DNA of 64,000 nt, taken from positions 36,484 through 100,483 of the forward strand of contig CACNDW010000005.1 of NCBI GenBank assembly GCA_902619315.1. Reading direction: 5' to 3'. Both the position numbers and the translations under genes were made by a program. The notes beneath the pieces are model-generated. The model was not told the origin of the DNA. It was given only the letters and a program-made list of their open reading frames with translations, and searched no databases. Source of the DNA: an uncultured Bacteroidota bacterium (lineage in GTDB: Bacteria > Bacteroidota > Bacteroidia > Flavobacteriales > Flavobacteriaceae). Shown one piece after another: positions 8,386 to 17,461 of this stretch (positions are counted from its first letter, which is position 1; the number at the start of each line of letters is the position of its first letter).

Positions 8386-11300
8386 TTGACAATATATCGT
8401 TTTTGTCTTTTTTTATTGATGATAATTTTCATTGGTTTGTCGGGTACCAATGCACAGCAATTTTGGTCATTAGCTTCAGGTGATCCTGTTGGAAATCTAT
8501 CGATTTCTGATGATAAAGGAAGCTTTGTAATGGATTTTGATGCAGCCTCATTCCAAAAAAAATTGACCAATTTCGAAGGGATCAGTTTTTTGGCAGGGAA
8601 AGATCAGGTAAAAATGGTTTTACCAAATGAATACGGAAGAGAGGAAGTGTTTGAACTCGAAAAAACAGATGTGTTATCTCCCAAATTACAAGAGGCATTC
8701 CCTGAGATCAGAACTTATGTTGGAAGAAGCCAAGAACGCCCTAATATAAATATTCGACTTTCTTACACACCGACAGGAATCAATGCTTGGATACGTTATC
8801 CAAGTGGTGAAAGTTGGTTTTTACAGCCTTTGGTAGGGCAAAAAAATCGCTATCTTTACTACAAACGATCTGTCCAAAGTGCCCCTGATGGGTTTAATTG
8901 CTCTACTTCTTTAAAGGACAATTGGAAAGGTTTAAACTTGCCTATTAATGATAAAAAAAGTTTTAGAAAAGTAAATTCTGGAGTTATAAAAACGTTTAGA
9001 CTGGCAATTTCGACCACGGGAGGCTATACCTCTTTTTGGGGGGACGATGATCCTTCTAATGGAACGAATAAGGAGGATGCTTATGCAGCTGTAGTTAGTA
9101 CGATTAATAGGGTTAACGAAGTCTTTGAAACAGAATTGGGAATCCATTTGGAATTGGTTACAGGACTTGATTTGATTTTTCCAAATGTTGATACTGATCC
9201 TTATACGAGTGACTTAAATACCCAGGCTCAAGAAACTTTGGATGAAATATTTGGAGCTGAGAATTATGATGTGGGCCATCTGTTTGCATATGTCAATAAT
9301 GGAGGAAACGGGAACGCCGGTACCGTGGGTAGTGTATGTCAAAATGGGATTAAAGGAGGGGCTTTTAGTGCACACTCTTTCCAGGGCACCGCTAATGACC
9401 CTTATTTTAATGATCATTTTGATATTGACTATGTGGCCCATGAAATTGCGCATCAATTTGGAGCATTTCATACTTTTTCCCACAATAATGAGTTTGAAGG
9501 GTTCAGCTCAGAACCAGGAAGTGGTTCAACTATAATGGGGTATGCCGGGATTGTAGGTTTGGATAATGTTCAGCTGCATAGTGATCCATATTTCCATTAT
9601 CACAGCATTCAGAACATTAAAGAGTATACAGATGAAAAAACCTGCTATTCGTCGATTACCAATGAAAATCAAATTCCCACTGTCTCTGCCGACAGAGACT
9701 ATACCCTACCCGTGGGAACAGCCTATGAGCTAAAAGCAGTTGGTTCTGATCCAGAAGGAGATTCATTGCATTATTGTTGGGAACAATTGGATACGGGTCA
9801 GGTGGATATTTACAATTTTGGACCATACAATCATTTGGGAGCTCAAGCAAGATCAATGATGCCTTCCATTAGTCCTATAAGAGTAATTCCCGAAATGAGT
9901 GCCGTTCTGGAGGGAAATTTGACTGTTTACAATCCCCAGACAGGTGGTCAATGGGAAACTGTTTCCTTGGTCGACAGAACAATGTCATGGGCTGTTACAG
10001 TAAGAGATCGTTTTCCAGCATCTATCAATGGTTCAGCTAGAATGGCTTTCGATATCAAAACACTTAAATTTATCTCTGATGCGGGCCCCTTTAAAATGAC
10101 TTCTCAAAATCATGAGGGTATACTTTGGGAGGCAGGAACTAAACAAATTTTGACCTGGGATGTTGCAAAAACTGATATGGCCCCTATAGAAACAAAATTT
10201 GTCTCCGTATTTTTATCCACAGACGGGGGAGCTAAATTCGACACACGCTTACTTTCCTCCACTCCCAACGACGGAGAAGAGGTGATCACAGTCCCAGGAG
10301 GGCTAAGTTCTGATAAGGTAAGGATCAAAATTGTACCTGACAATTCCATATATTTTGCTGTTAATTCTCACGATATTGTAATCAAATCTGCACCTTTTGT
10401 TTTGACCTTCGATAGTTATGACCAAGAAGTTTGTCAAGACGAAGTGACTTTCTCCTTTGAATTTGGTGTTTTTTCGGAAGACGATCAAAGTGTTAGTTTG
10501 AGTTTTATAGAACTTCCCTCAGCCCTTTCAGCTCAGTTTTCAAACCCCCAGCTAACTACTGCAGACTCATCAGGAACAATTAATATTTCGGGTTTAAATA
10601 ATCTTCCTCCGCAGGATTTGGTCCTAACTCTGAGAGCAGAGGGACAGAATCTCACCCGATCCATCAATTTGGAGTTAAAAATTAGAGAGGATAATTTTCA
10701 GGGAATTCAGCTTTTGACCCCTGACAATCCAGAACAAGAACAAAGTAGAACGGTAAGCCTCAGTTGGACTGCTCATCAAAATGCAACTGAATATGGAATT
10801 GAAGTTTCCAAATCAGAAACTTTTTCGAGTTTAACACATTCTAAAACAGTGTTTTCTACATCAACTAGTTTAGAGAATCTGGATTTTAGTAGTGTCTATT
10901 TTTGGAGGGTCAAGCCTATTAACAGTTGTGGAGAAGGCGGCTATTCTGAAGCTGGAAATTTTAGAACCTATACAGTCAATTGTAAAACCTATAATGTTGA
11001 GGAATTGCCTGTTCAAATTAAAGATGCGATTGGAAGCATAGTGAAAACCACGGATGTGAATCTAGATATTTACGATCAGGCAATAATCCAAGATCTTGAT
11101 ATTAATTTAACTATAGATCATGGTTATATTGGGGACATCTCTCTATATTTAATTGCTCCTGACAACACTAGAATCAAATTAGCCCAAAACTTAGGTGATA
11201 ATCAGAATGACTACATAGATACTGTATTTGATCAAGAATCCTCTAGCCCAATTGTTTTTGCAGTGCCCCCTTTTACTGGGAGGTATAGACCCCAAGGAGA

Positions 11301-12267
11301 TCTATCAGTATTAAACGGTAAAAACTTAAAAGGTAGATGGAAACTTGAGGTCCAGGACCGATATGATGATTCTATTGTGGGTTTTGTGAATACATTCTCT
11401 GTCACTGTTTGTTATAGAGGTAACGTTGTTTTGGATACTGACAATGACGGTGTATCTGATAACTTTGATAATTGCCCTAGCATTTCAAATGCAGATCAAT
11501 CTGATTCTAATGGTGACGGCCTGGGAGATTTATGTGATCTCTACTCACACGATAATTTTAGTTTGAAGAAGTCAAATCCAACCTGTAGTGGAAAAAATAA
11601 TGGTTTCATTTCTATATCAGCTATTGCATTTTTTGATTATGAACTCACCTTAAACGGACCCAATGGTTTGAAAATCGAAGAATCGTTTTCAAATCAAAAT
11701 GAGTTGAAAATTCCTAATCTAGTTGAGGGAAATTACTCAATTTGTATTCGCTCCCCCAACAATACAGATTTTGAAAGGTGTTATACCACGGAATTATTCG
11801 ATCCAGATCCACTTGGCCTTACTACACAAATTAACGAAGTCGATTTGACGGTAACTGTAGAATTATCAGGTGGAGAAAATTATCACATACGTCTCAATGG
11901 TAACGATTATAAATTAAAGACCGGAAGGCATCGCCTAGCCTTAAGAGCTGGCCTTAACAGACTTGAAGTTACCTCAGATTTCAGTTGTCAGGGTAGGTTG
12001 ATAAGGGAAATTTATGTGGCTAAAGATTCTAGCCTATATCCAAACCCTACCTCAGAAACAGTTTATATATCCATAGGGGGACAAGCTTTAAAAGCGAATA
12101 TTTTATTATTCAATTTAGACGGAAATCTTTTACACAGCAAAGAAGTTATTCTAAATCCATTAAAAAGAAGCTATCAAATTCCAGTAGATCATTATCCTCC
12201 AGGTTTATACTTTATTCGGGTGATTTCTGGGGAGAGAATAGAAAATTTAAAACTCTTGAAGCGTTGA
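8386..12267 (+). CDS. Secreted M12B-like zinc metalloprotease with T9SS C-terminal domain
   Basis: A 1293-residue multidomain secreted protease. Domains in order: signal peptide (1-24, cleaved after TNA); propeptide-like region; reprolysin-type catalytic domain with the zinc motif HEIAHQFGAFH at residues 352-362 and a downstream Met-turn (TIMGYAG); PKD/cadherin-like segment; fibronectin III-like domain (about 772-860); proprotein-convertase P domain (about 870-1008); a thrombospondin type 3-like Ca-binding repeat (about 1015-1052); and a type IX secretion sorting domain (about 1215-1293, starting LYPNPTS). The only start that keeps the signal peptide is TTG at 8386, since the frame is closed by TAG at 8368. 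The lipoprotein gene downstream overlaps its stop codon. Expected to be exported by T9SS and anchored or released; the substrate is unknown. Confidence 0.92.
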   Translation: MTIYRFCLFLLMIIFIGLSGTNAQQFWSLASGDPVGNLSISDDKGSFVMDFDAASFQKKLTNFEGISFLAGKDQVKMVLPNEYGREEVFELEKTDVLSPKLQEAFPEIRTYVGRSQERPNINIRLSYTPTGINAWIRYPSGESWFLQPLVGQKNRYLYYKRSVQSAPDGFNCSTSLKDNWKGLNLPINDKKSFRKVNSGVIKTFRLAISTTGGYTSFWGDDDPSNGTNKEDAYAAVVSTINRVNEVFETELGIHLELVTGLDLIFPNVDTDPYTSDLNTQAQETLDEIFGAENYDVGHLFAYVNNGGNGNAGTVGSVCQNGIKGGAFSAHSFQGTANDPYFNDHFDIDYVAHEIAHQFGAFHTFSHNNEFEGFSSEPGSGSTIMGYAGIVGLDNVQLHSDPYFHYHSIQNIKEYTDEKTCYSSITNENQIPTVSADRDYTLPVGTAYELKAVGSDPEGDSLHYCWEQLDTGQVDIYNFGPYNHLGAQARSMMPSISPIRVIPEMSAVLEGNLTVYNPQTGGQWETVSLVDRTMSWAVTVRDRFPASINGSARMAFDIKTLKFISDAGPFKMTSQNHEGILWEAGTKQILTWDVAKTDMAPIETKFVSVFLSTDGGAKFDTRLLSSTPNDGEEVITVPGGLSSDKVRIKIVPDNSIYFAVNSHDIVIKSAPFVLTFDSYDQEVCQDEVTFSFEFGVFSEDDQSVSLSFIELPSALSAQFSNPQLTTADSSGTINISGLNNLPPQDLVLTLRAEGQNLTRSINLELKIREDNFQGIQLLTPDNPEQEQSRTVSLSWTAHQNATEYGIEVSKSETFSSLTHSKTVFSTSTSLENLDFSSVYFWRVKPINSCGEGGYSEAGNFRTYTVNCKTYNVEELPVQIKDAIGSIVKTTDVNLDIYDQAIIQDLDINLTIDHGYIGDISLYLIAPDNTRIKLAQNLGDNQNDYIDTVFDQESSSPIVFAVPPFTGRYRPQGDLSVLNGKNLKGRWKLEVQDRYDDSIVGFVNTFSVTVCYRGNVVLDTDNDGVSDNFDNCPSISNADQSDSNGDGLGDLCDLYSHDNFSLKKSNPTCSGKNNGFISISAIAFFDYELTLNGPNGLKIEESFSNQNELKIPNLVEGNYSICIRSPNNTDFERCYTTELFDPDPLGLTTQINEVDLTVTVELSGGENYHIRLNGNDYKLKTGRHRLALRAGLNRLEVTSDFSCQGRLIREIYVAKDSSLYPNPTSETVYISIGGQALKANILLFNLDGNLLHSKEVILNPLKRSYQIPVDHYPPGLYFIRVISGERIENLKLLKR

Positions 12268-12941
12268 TTAAAAGGTATGTGTTTTTATTTGTATTGTTGT
12301 CGGTGGGATGCAAGAAAGAAGTCATCCCAGATCCTAATCCAGCCATATTGATCGGTCCTGTGAATAATGATAAATGCAATACGGCAACAGTTTTGAATAA
12401 CCAAATGAGTCAAGTTAACTTTAGTTGGCAAGAAGCCGATCATACTGACGAATATGAGTTGGTGGTCAGAGATATTTTAACCAATGTGGACCAAAAAAAA
12501 CGCACAATACGCTTTTCTTCAACTGTTGTTCTGGACAGGGGAAAACAATATTCTTGGTGGGTTAATTCTCAGTCTGAACAAACAGAGAACATAACCAAAA
12601 GTGAAGTTTGGACTTTTTATTTGGAGGGGCTCTCAACCAGCAGTTATTTCCCTTTTCCAGCAAAACTTTTGAGTCCAGAAAATAATTCACAGATCAGCTT
12701 AGAGAATGGTGCTTTTACTCTTAGATGGGAGGCGGTTGATTTAGATAACGATATAGAAAGTTATGATGTTTATTTAGGAGATGATCCTGATGATTTAAAG
12801 GTAGTTGCAGAAAATATAACGACTAATAGCTTTTCTGCTAATTTGAACCATGATCAATATTATCACTGGAGAGTTACTACAATAGATAAGCAGAAAAATG
12901 TTTCCCATTCTTCAGTAGGAGTTTTCAGGACCTCTCCTTAG
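12264..12941 (+). CDS. Fibronectin type III-like lipoprotein
   Basis: A 225-residue predicted lipoprotein: signal sequence with lipobox LSVGC at about residues 12-16, then two fibronectin III-like beta-sandwich segments (about 25-120 and 125-225) with WQEADHTDEYEL- and WEAVDLDNDIESYD-type motifs. It starts with TTG, which overlaps the TGA stop of the metalloprotease gene, so the two are almost certainly translationally coupled. A surface partner or anchor of the protease is the natural inference. The 3' end overlaps the convergent pth gene by 17 bases. No catalytic motif is visible. Confidence 0.82.
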   Translation: MIKRYVFLFVLLSVGCKKEVIPDPNPAILIGPVNNDKCNTATVLNNQMSQVNFSWQEADHTDEYELVVRDILTNVDQKKRTIRFSSTVVLDRGKQYSWWVNSQSEQTENITKSEVWTFYLEGLSTSSYFPFPAKLLSPENNSQISLENGAFTLRWEAVDLDNDIESYDVYLGDDPDDLKVVAENITTNSFSANLNHDQYYHWRVTTIDKQKNVSHSSVGVFRTSP

Positions 12942-13551
12942 GAGCCTTGGTGTTGAATTTACTCATGGTTCTGTCCAAGCCCAATTGTGTGAAAGAAATA
13001 ATAATATCTATGCATTGGGGAAGTTTTTTGTTGACTATTTCTGTTTCTTTTTTGGTGAATTTACCCAACACAAAGTTTACCTGATTGAATTTTTTTTCTT
13101 CACTTTTGATTCCAAAACGTAGTCTGGAATAATAAGTGGTATTAAGTTGGGATTCGATATCTTTAAGGCCATTATGCCCCCCATCCCTACCTTTTCCTTT
13201 AAGTCGTAGCAAAGAAAACGGAAGGTGAAGATCGTCTGTGACGATTAAGATGTTTTGTAGTGCTATTTTTTCCTTCAAGGCCCAATACTTGACCGATTTT
13301 CCACTGCGATTCATTAATGTTGAAGGTTTTAGGAGAATGATTTTTTTACCTTTATGGTTAAAACTTCCCATTGCGCCCAATTTCAGATTGGTCATTTTAA
13401 CCTCAAAATTGTTTGCCAAGAAGTCAATTACCTCGAAACCTATGTTATGTCGCGTCTTGAGGTATTCATTTCCTACATTTCCTAAACCTACAATTAAGTA
13501 TTTAGTCATGTCAATGGGTTTTGCACTACCAAAAAGCCACTTGAATAGCAT
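12925..13551 (-). CDS. pth: Peptidyl-tRNA hydrolase
   Basis: Releases peptides from peptidyl-tRNA that dropped off the ribosome. The 208-residue protein has the YLIVGLGNVG strand, the catalytic His in TRHNIGFEV, and DDLHLPF. It carries an N-terminal extension of about 14 residues before the usual MTKYLIVGLGN start. Such extensions are common in Flavobacteriia, but an internal ATG 14 codons in is an alternative start. A strong hairpin terminator lies just upstream (13565-13593), so pth is probably not fully co-transcribed with rplY. Its 3' end overlaps the convergent lipoprotein gene by 17 bases. Confidence 0.95.
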   Translation of the reverse strand: MLFKWLFGSAKPIDMTKYLIVGLGNVGNEYLKTRHNIGFEVIDFLANNFEVKMTNLKLGAMGSFNHKGKKIILLKPSTLMNRSGKSVKYWALKEKIALQNILIVTDDLHLPFSLLRLKGKGRDGGHNGLKDIESQLNTTYYSRLRFGIKSEEKKFNQVNFVLGKFTKKETEIVNKKLPQCIDIIISFTQLGLDRTMSKFNTKAPKERS

Positions 13552-13564
13552 ATCATAAAATTAA

Positions 13565-13593
13565 AAAAAGCATCTAGTCTGAAGATGCTTTTT
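13565..13593 (-). terminator. Rho-independent terminator after rplY
   Basis: Perfect 11-bp inverted repeat AAAAAGCATCT / AGATGCTTTTT with a 7-base loop (13576-13582). It lies 27 bases past the rplY stop codon on the minus strand and ends in a T run in that orientation. The A/T flanks make it work in either direction. It separates rplY from pth. Confidence 0.85.
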
Positions 13594-13620
13594 AGTTTAA
13601 TTGATTCAGGTTATTTTTAT

Positions 13621-14277
13621 TTATTCTTCTCCAGAACTGCTTTTTTCTCCCTCAGATGAAGCTTCTGTTTCTTCAGAGGTTTCTTCTCCTTCTTCTTGTT
13701 CTTCTAACTCCTCTTCAAGGCTCAAGGAGGCTCTGGAGGTTCTTACTTTACATACTACTGTATTATCAGGGTGGAGAATGGTGAAATCTTCGCTATCCAA
13801 ATCAGCAGTTGAAATTTTATCCCCAAGATTGAGTGATGAAATGTTAACAGTAATAACATCAGGTAAATTTTTGGGAAGTGCTCTTACCTTGAGTTTGCGT
13901 TTGCTGATGATCAAGGTACCTCCCTCAAGTAATACTCCTGGTGCAGACCCCTCAAAGACAACTGGTATTTCCATGCTCACCTCTTTGTCTTCAGACAGCT
14001 GATAGAAATCGACATTCAAAATTTTATCACTAACTGGGTGAAATTGAATATCTTGTAAGATCGCTTTTATTTTTTGATCTCCATTGATGTCCAGTAAAAC
14101 AGTATGCGCATTTGGTGTATAGACTAACTTGGTGAAATCAAGTTCATTTGCGGAAAAATGTAGTGGATTTTCTCCTCCATACAAAACGCAGGGAACTTTG
14201 TCAGCATTACGTAGGGCTTTGGTTGCGACCTTGCCTACGCTTTCTCTTTTAGATCCTTTAATTGTAATCGATTTCAT
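13621..14277 (-). CDS. rplY: 50S ribosomal protein L25 / Ctc
   Basis: Binds 5S rRNA in the large subunit. The 218-residue long (CTC/TL5) form has an N-terminal L25 domain (about residues 1-92), a C-terminal beta domain (about 95-185) and a terminal acidic/serine tail of about 30 residues made almost only of E, S, G and T. It is 11 bases downstream of prs and forms an operon with it, ending at the hairpin terminator at 13565-13593. prs-rplY pairing is common in this phylum. Confidence 0.95.
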   Translation of the reverse strand: MKSITIKGSKRESVGKVATKALRNADKVPCVLYGGENPLHFSANELDFTKLVYTPNAHTVLLDINGDQKIKAILQDIQFHPVSDKILNVDFYQLSEDKEVSMEIPVVFEGSAPGVLLEGGTLIISKRKLKVRALPKNLPDVITVNISSLNLGDKISTADLDSEDFTILHPDNTVVCKVRTSRASLSLEEELEEQEEGEETSEETEASSEGEKSSSGEE

Positions 14278-14288
14278 GAAATTGATTT

Positions 14289-15221
14289 TTACATAACAAA
14301 TTTTGAACTTATTGACTGATTGTAATGTACATTTTTCATTACCTCAGCAAATAATGGGGCGCAAGATAATACTTTTACTTTAGGGTGACTAACTTTTGGA
14401 GGAATAGAATCAGTAACTATCAATTCTTCGAGCTGGGAGCCCTCAATTTTTTCATATGCATTACCTGAAAGCAATGCGTGGGTGCATATGGCACGAACAG
14501 ATATCGCACCGCGTTTTTTCATCAAATCCGCCGCATTAGTTAGAGTTCCAGCCGTGTCAACCATGTCATCTACCAGGACTACATTTTTGCCCTCAACGTT
14601 TCCTATAAGTTCCATGTGGGAAATTATATTGGCTTTTTCTCTCTGCTTGTAACAGATCACGACATCACTACTAAGAAATTTTGAATAGGCATACGCACGT
14701 TTAGAGCCCCCCATATCGGGTGAGGCAATCGTTAAATCAGACAGTTTTAATGAATTGATATAGGGGAGGAAAATTGTTGAGGCAAACAGGTGATCTACAG
14801 GTTTTTCAAAAAAACCTTGGATTTGATCTGCATGTAGGTCCATGGTAATGATTCGCGTGGCTCCTGCTGACTCTAGAAGTTTTGCAATCAATTTTGCCCC
14901 AATAGGAACTCTAGGCTTGTCTTTTCTGTCTTGCCTTGCCCAACCAAAATAGGGCATAACTGCAGTAATATGACGGGCAGAAGCACGTTTTGCAGCATCA
15001 AGCATCAATAGCATTTCCATCAAGTTTTCGGAGGAAGGGTGGGTAGAGCCTACAATAAAAATCCTAGCGCCCCGAACAGATTCCTCAAATGAAGGCTGAA
15101 ACTCCCCGTCGCTATAACTTGAAAAGTTGACCTTTCCTATTTCAATTCCAAAATGATCGGCAATGGCTTTACCTAGGTCTACACTTTGTCTACAAGTGAA
15201 AATTTTTGCGGGAGTTTCCAT
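14289..15221 (-). CDS. prs: Ribose-phosphate pyrophosphokinase
   Basis: Makes PRPP from ribose 5-phosphate and ATP for purine, pyrimidine, histidine and NAD synthesis. 310 residues, the standard length. Visible are the FARQDRK-type segment ([11 protein letters not shown]), the metal/ATP motif [11 protein letters not shown], and the PRPP-binding loop [13 protein letters not shown]. The gene starts 16 bases after a consensus -7 element and is followed by rplY. Confidence 0.97.
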   Translation of the reverse strand: METPAKIFTCRQSVDLGKAIADHFGIEIGKVNFSSYSDGEFQPSFEESVRGARIFIVGSTHPSSENLMEMLLMLDAAKRASARHITAVMPYFGWARQDRKDKPRVPIGAKLIAKLLESAGATRIITMDLHADQIQGFFEKPVDHLFASTIFLPYINSLKLSDLTIASPDMGGSKRAYAYSKFLSSDVVICYKQREKANIISHMELIGNVEGKNVVLVDDMVDTAGTLTNAADLMKKRGAISVRAICTHALLSGNAYEKIEGSQLEELIVTDSIPPKVSHPKVKVLSCAPLFAEVMKNVHYNQSISSKFVM

Positions 15222-15237
15222 AAGAAATAGATATACG

Positions 15238-15245
15238 CAAATTTA
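15238..15245 (-). promoter_or_regulatory. -7 promoter element of prs-rplY (TAAATTTG)
   Basis: Exact TAnnTTTG match on the minus strand, 16 bases before the prs ATG. A -33 TTTG is not evident. Confidence 0.5.
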
Positions 15246-15304
15246 AAAATAAAATAATGCTTTACCTTATTAGTGATTTTTTAATTAAGGCTGAATTATT
15301 TTTT

Positions 15305-15312
15305 TATTTTTG
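15305..15312 (+). promoter_or_regulatory. -7 promoter element of tRNA-Leu (TATTTTTG)
   Basis: Exact TAnnTTTG match 28 bases upstream of the tRNA-Leu(CAA) 5' end. No clear -33 element. Confidence 0.5.
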
Positions 15313-15340
15313 TGCCCTGATTAAATCCTTAAATCAAGTT

Positions 15341-15422
15341 GCCTCGGTGGCGGAACTGGTAGACGCGCTGGATTCAAAATCCAGTTCTTTCGGGAGTGTG
15401 GGTTCGATTCCCACCCGAGGTA
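15341..15422 (+). tRNA. tRNA-Leu (anticodon CAA)
   Basis: An 82-nt cloverleaf. The acceptor stem GCCTCGG pairs with CCGAGGT (one G-U), with discriminator A at 15422. The anticodon stem CTGGA/TCCAG encloses loop TTCAAAA with CAA at 15375-15377. A class II variable arm and the T arm GTGGGTTCGATTCCCAC are present. CCA is not encoded. Confidence 0.97.
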
Positions 15423-15482
15423 CATAACGTTTATTAATTTATGTGATGGGTTTCATGTTGTAAATCACAAATAACAAATCAT

Positions 15483-16373
15483 TTATTTGTATTCTAATTC
15501 AAATGTCTTTTGATTTCCGAAGCCTTTTAAAATCAATATATCTTTGTAAAATTCAAGTATTCCATAGGAGCTGACCATAGTGTCTACCATTCCAAATATG
15601 GTGATGTAGTGGATTCCGTTTTTGAAATCATATCCTCCAGAATGATTATGGCCATTTATAAACGCTACAACATTGGAGCTATGCTCGATGATATCTATAA
15701 TTTCATGATCATTCCACAAATTATGAGGATTGTCATAAGGTCTTATAGGCATATGAGAGAAAAGAATAACTTTTTGACCTAATTTATCTGCATTTTCTAA
15801 TTCTTGTTTTAGCCAGCTTTGTTGTGGTTTTCCAATCGCACTATTCCAATAATAGCTATTTGACTGGCCTTTGGTATTTTGGAAATATAAATCTATCTCT
15901 TGGATTTTTAGATCATGCAATGAGTTGGAAAAGTAGGCAATATCTGTTGCGTCTAATACAATAAACCTCCAACCTTTCTTAGAGTAGGAATAATAGTAAT
16001 CGGGCATTGATAAGCGGTCAAGAATATCTTTTAAATGAGTGGAATCAACAGCAAACTCATGATTTCCCAAAAGGTGGTAGTTATTGATATCAGGATTAAG
16101 TTTGTCATACAAGGGTAAAATAGCTTCGTAACTTTCCCATTTATCATTTATAATGTCTCCGAGATTTTGAACTAAATCAACTTTATTGAAATTAAAAGTG
16201 TCAATTGCTTCCTGGAGTTTCCAGAGGCTCTCTCTATAATTCCTTTTGCCGGAGGGTGTTTGGTTAGCATATTGCGGATCAGCGACCAGGCCCACTTTTA
16301 GGAATGGTTCTTTATCGGAACAAGACCCCAGTATTAATTTAAGTGTTATAAGTATTAAAAGGTGTTTTTTCAT
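15483..16373 (-). CDS. Metallophosphoesterase lipoprotein, ADP-ribose/CDP-alcohol diphosphatase-like
   Basis: A 296-residue exported calcineurin-like phosphoesterase. A signal sequence ends in the lipobox LGSC (about residue 18). The metal-binding blocks appear in order: DPQY, GDIIND, GNHEF, HMPI and GHNHSGG. The family resembles Mn-dependent ADP-ribose/CDP-alcohol diphosphatase. It lies 21 bases downstream of a second exported phosphoesterase-type gene on the same strand, so the two may cooperate in cleaving phosphodiesters or nucleotides outside the cytoplasm. The precise substrate is inferred only from family. Confidence 0.85.
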   Translation of the reverse strand: MKKHLLILITLKLILGSCSDKEPFLKVGLVADPQYANQTPSGKRNYRESLWKLQEAIDTFNFNKVDLVQNLGDIINDKWESYEAILPLYDKLNPDINNYHLLGNHEFAVDSTHLKDILDRLSMPDYYYSYSKKGWRFIVLDATDIAYFSNSLHDLKIQEIDLYFQNTKGQSNSYYWNSAIGKPQQSWLKQELENADKLGQKVILFSHMPIRPYDNPHNLWNDHEIIDIIEHSSNVVAFINGHNHSGGYDFKNGIHYITIFGMVDTMVSSYGILEFYKDILILKGFGNQKTFELEYK

Positions 16374-16394
16374 AGAAGAATTTACTTTTAGCCA

Positions 16395-17291
16395 TTAATT
16401 TTCTAACTCAAACTGTGTTAAAACAGCCCGATGATCCGAATTAAAAAAGCCGTTCTCAGGGTCTTCCATCACAATTTTAGAGTACAGTGTTTTTAAATTT
16501 TCTCCCTTATAATAAATGAAATCAATCCGGTCTGATATTATATCTCTTGGGGAAAGATAGCCCCATGTCCCTTCCAAAGTTTGTCTCGGGTCGGAATGGG
16601 CTTTCCTGAAAGAATCTGTATAATTGTATTCGAGCATTAACTTGCTCACCGGCCATTGAACCACTTTTCCATAGTGAAATTTCTTGGTACTTTGGACCCA
16701 GTCTAAGTGAGAGGGTGAATTAAAATCCCCTCCAATAATAACTGGTATTTTTAATTTTTTTTCTAAGCTATCTACAACCTTCATAATTGAGGTTATTTCT
16801 TTTAATCTTGTCGGAACCTCATTAGCAATCAGAGAATCCGGATTCAATTTTTTTATATCCTCAAATGAATCAGGAAGATAGTGCAACCAGATATTGACAA
16901 ACAATAATCTTTGCCCATCTATATCAATGACTGCCCCATGAGCATTAAAAGGTTTAAAAATTTCTAACGAATCAATGATTGGGTATTTACTGTGGATGGA
17001 CAAATTGGAACTTGCTTGTATAGAATGGGTGTATCCGGCATTTTTGGCAATTTCCATTCCGCAGCAATAGGTTTCTTGCATCAAAAGAATATCTGCCTTT
17101 TCTTTGAGGAGCACATTTAAAACATTAATAGTATTGGCGGTGTCTTTTTTAAACCCATCGGCTTTAGTACCATGAAGTCCCCCGTGCCATATGTTCCAGG
17201 TCATTACCTTGATGGATTTATTTTTTGGGTTTAAACAACTAATTACCGTAAATGATATTAAAACCAATAAAAATATTTTTTTGAAGTGCAT
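16395..17291 (-). CDS. Endonuclease/exonuclease/phosphatase (EEP) family lipoprotein
   Basis: A 298-residue exported EEP-fold hydrolase. A signal sequence with lipobox ISC (about residues 17-19) is followed by the metal-binding TWNIWHGG segment, the QETYC motif, GGDFNSPSH and the C-terminal SDHRAVL. The fold covers DNases, sphingomyelinases and other phosphodiesterases, so the substrate is open. First gene of a two-gene minus-strand unit with the metallophosphoesterase. A near-consensus -7 sequence (one mismatch) lies about 16 bases upstream. Confidence 0.85.
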   Translation of the reverse strand: MHFKKIFLLVLISFTVISCLNPKNKSIKVMTWNIWHGGLHGTKADGFKKDTANTINVLNVLLKEKADILLMQETYCCGMEIAKNAGYTHSIQASSNLSIHSKYPIIDSLEIFKPFNAHGAVIDIDGQRLLFVNIWLHYLPDSFEDIKKLNPDSLIANEVPTRLKEITSIMKVVDSLEKKLKIPVIIGGDFNSPSHLDWVQSTKKFHYGKVVQWPVSKLMLEYNYTDSFRKAHSDPRQTLEGTWGYLSPRDIISDRIDFIYYKGENLKTLYSKIVMEDPENGFFNSDHRAVLTQFELEN

Positions 17292-17449
17292 CTAATTTTC
17301 AGACAATCAAATTCAATCTAATATAAATATTGCATCTGTAATCAAAAAAAAAACGAAAACTGATCATGTAATTAGTATGATTAAGGAATCTAAAGGTTTA
17401 AATTTGTTAGTCTGTTATTTTATTATGTAAAGTTATTGTGATGTAAATG

Positions 17450-17457
17450 TATCTTTG
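17450..17457 (+). promoter_or_regulatory. -7 promoter element (TATCTTTG)
   Basis: Exact TAnnTTTG match ending only 4 bases before the ATG of the dehydrogenase small-subunit gene. Transcription would begin at or within the start codon, which suggests a leaderless mRNA. Confidence 0.5.
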
Positions 17458-17461
17458 AAAT

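Noticed and set aside
9242..9535. Frame of 97 residues inside the metalloprotease gene
   Set aside because: Out-of-frame shadow of the catalytic domain; no start context or motif of its own.
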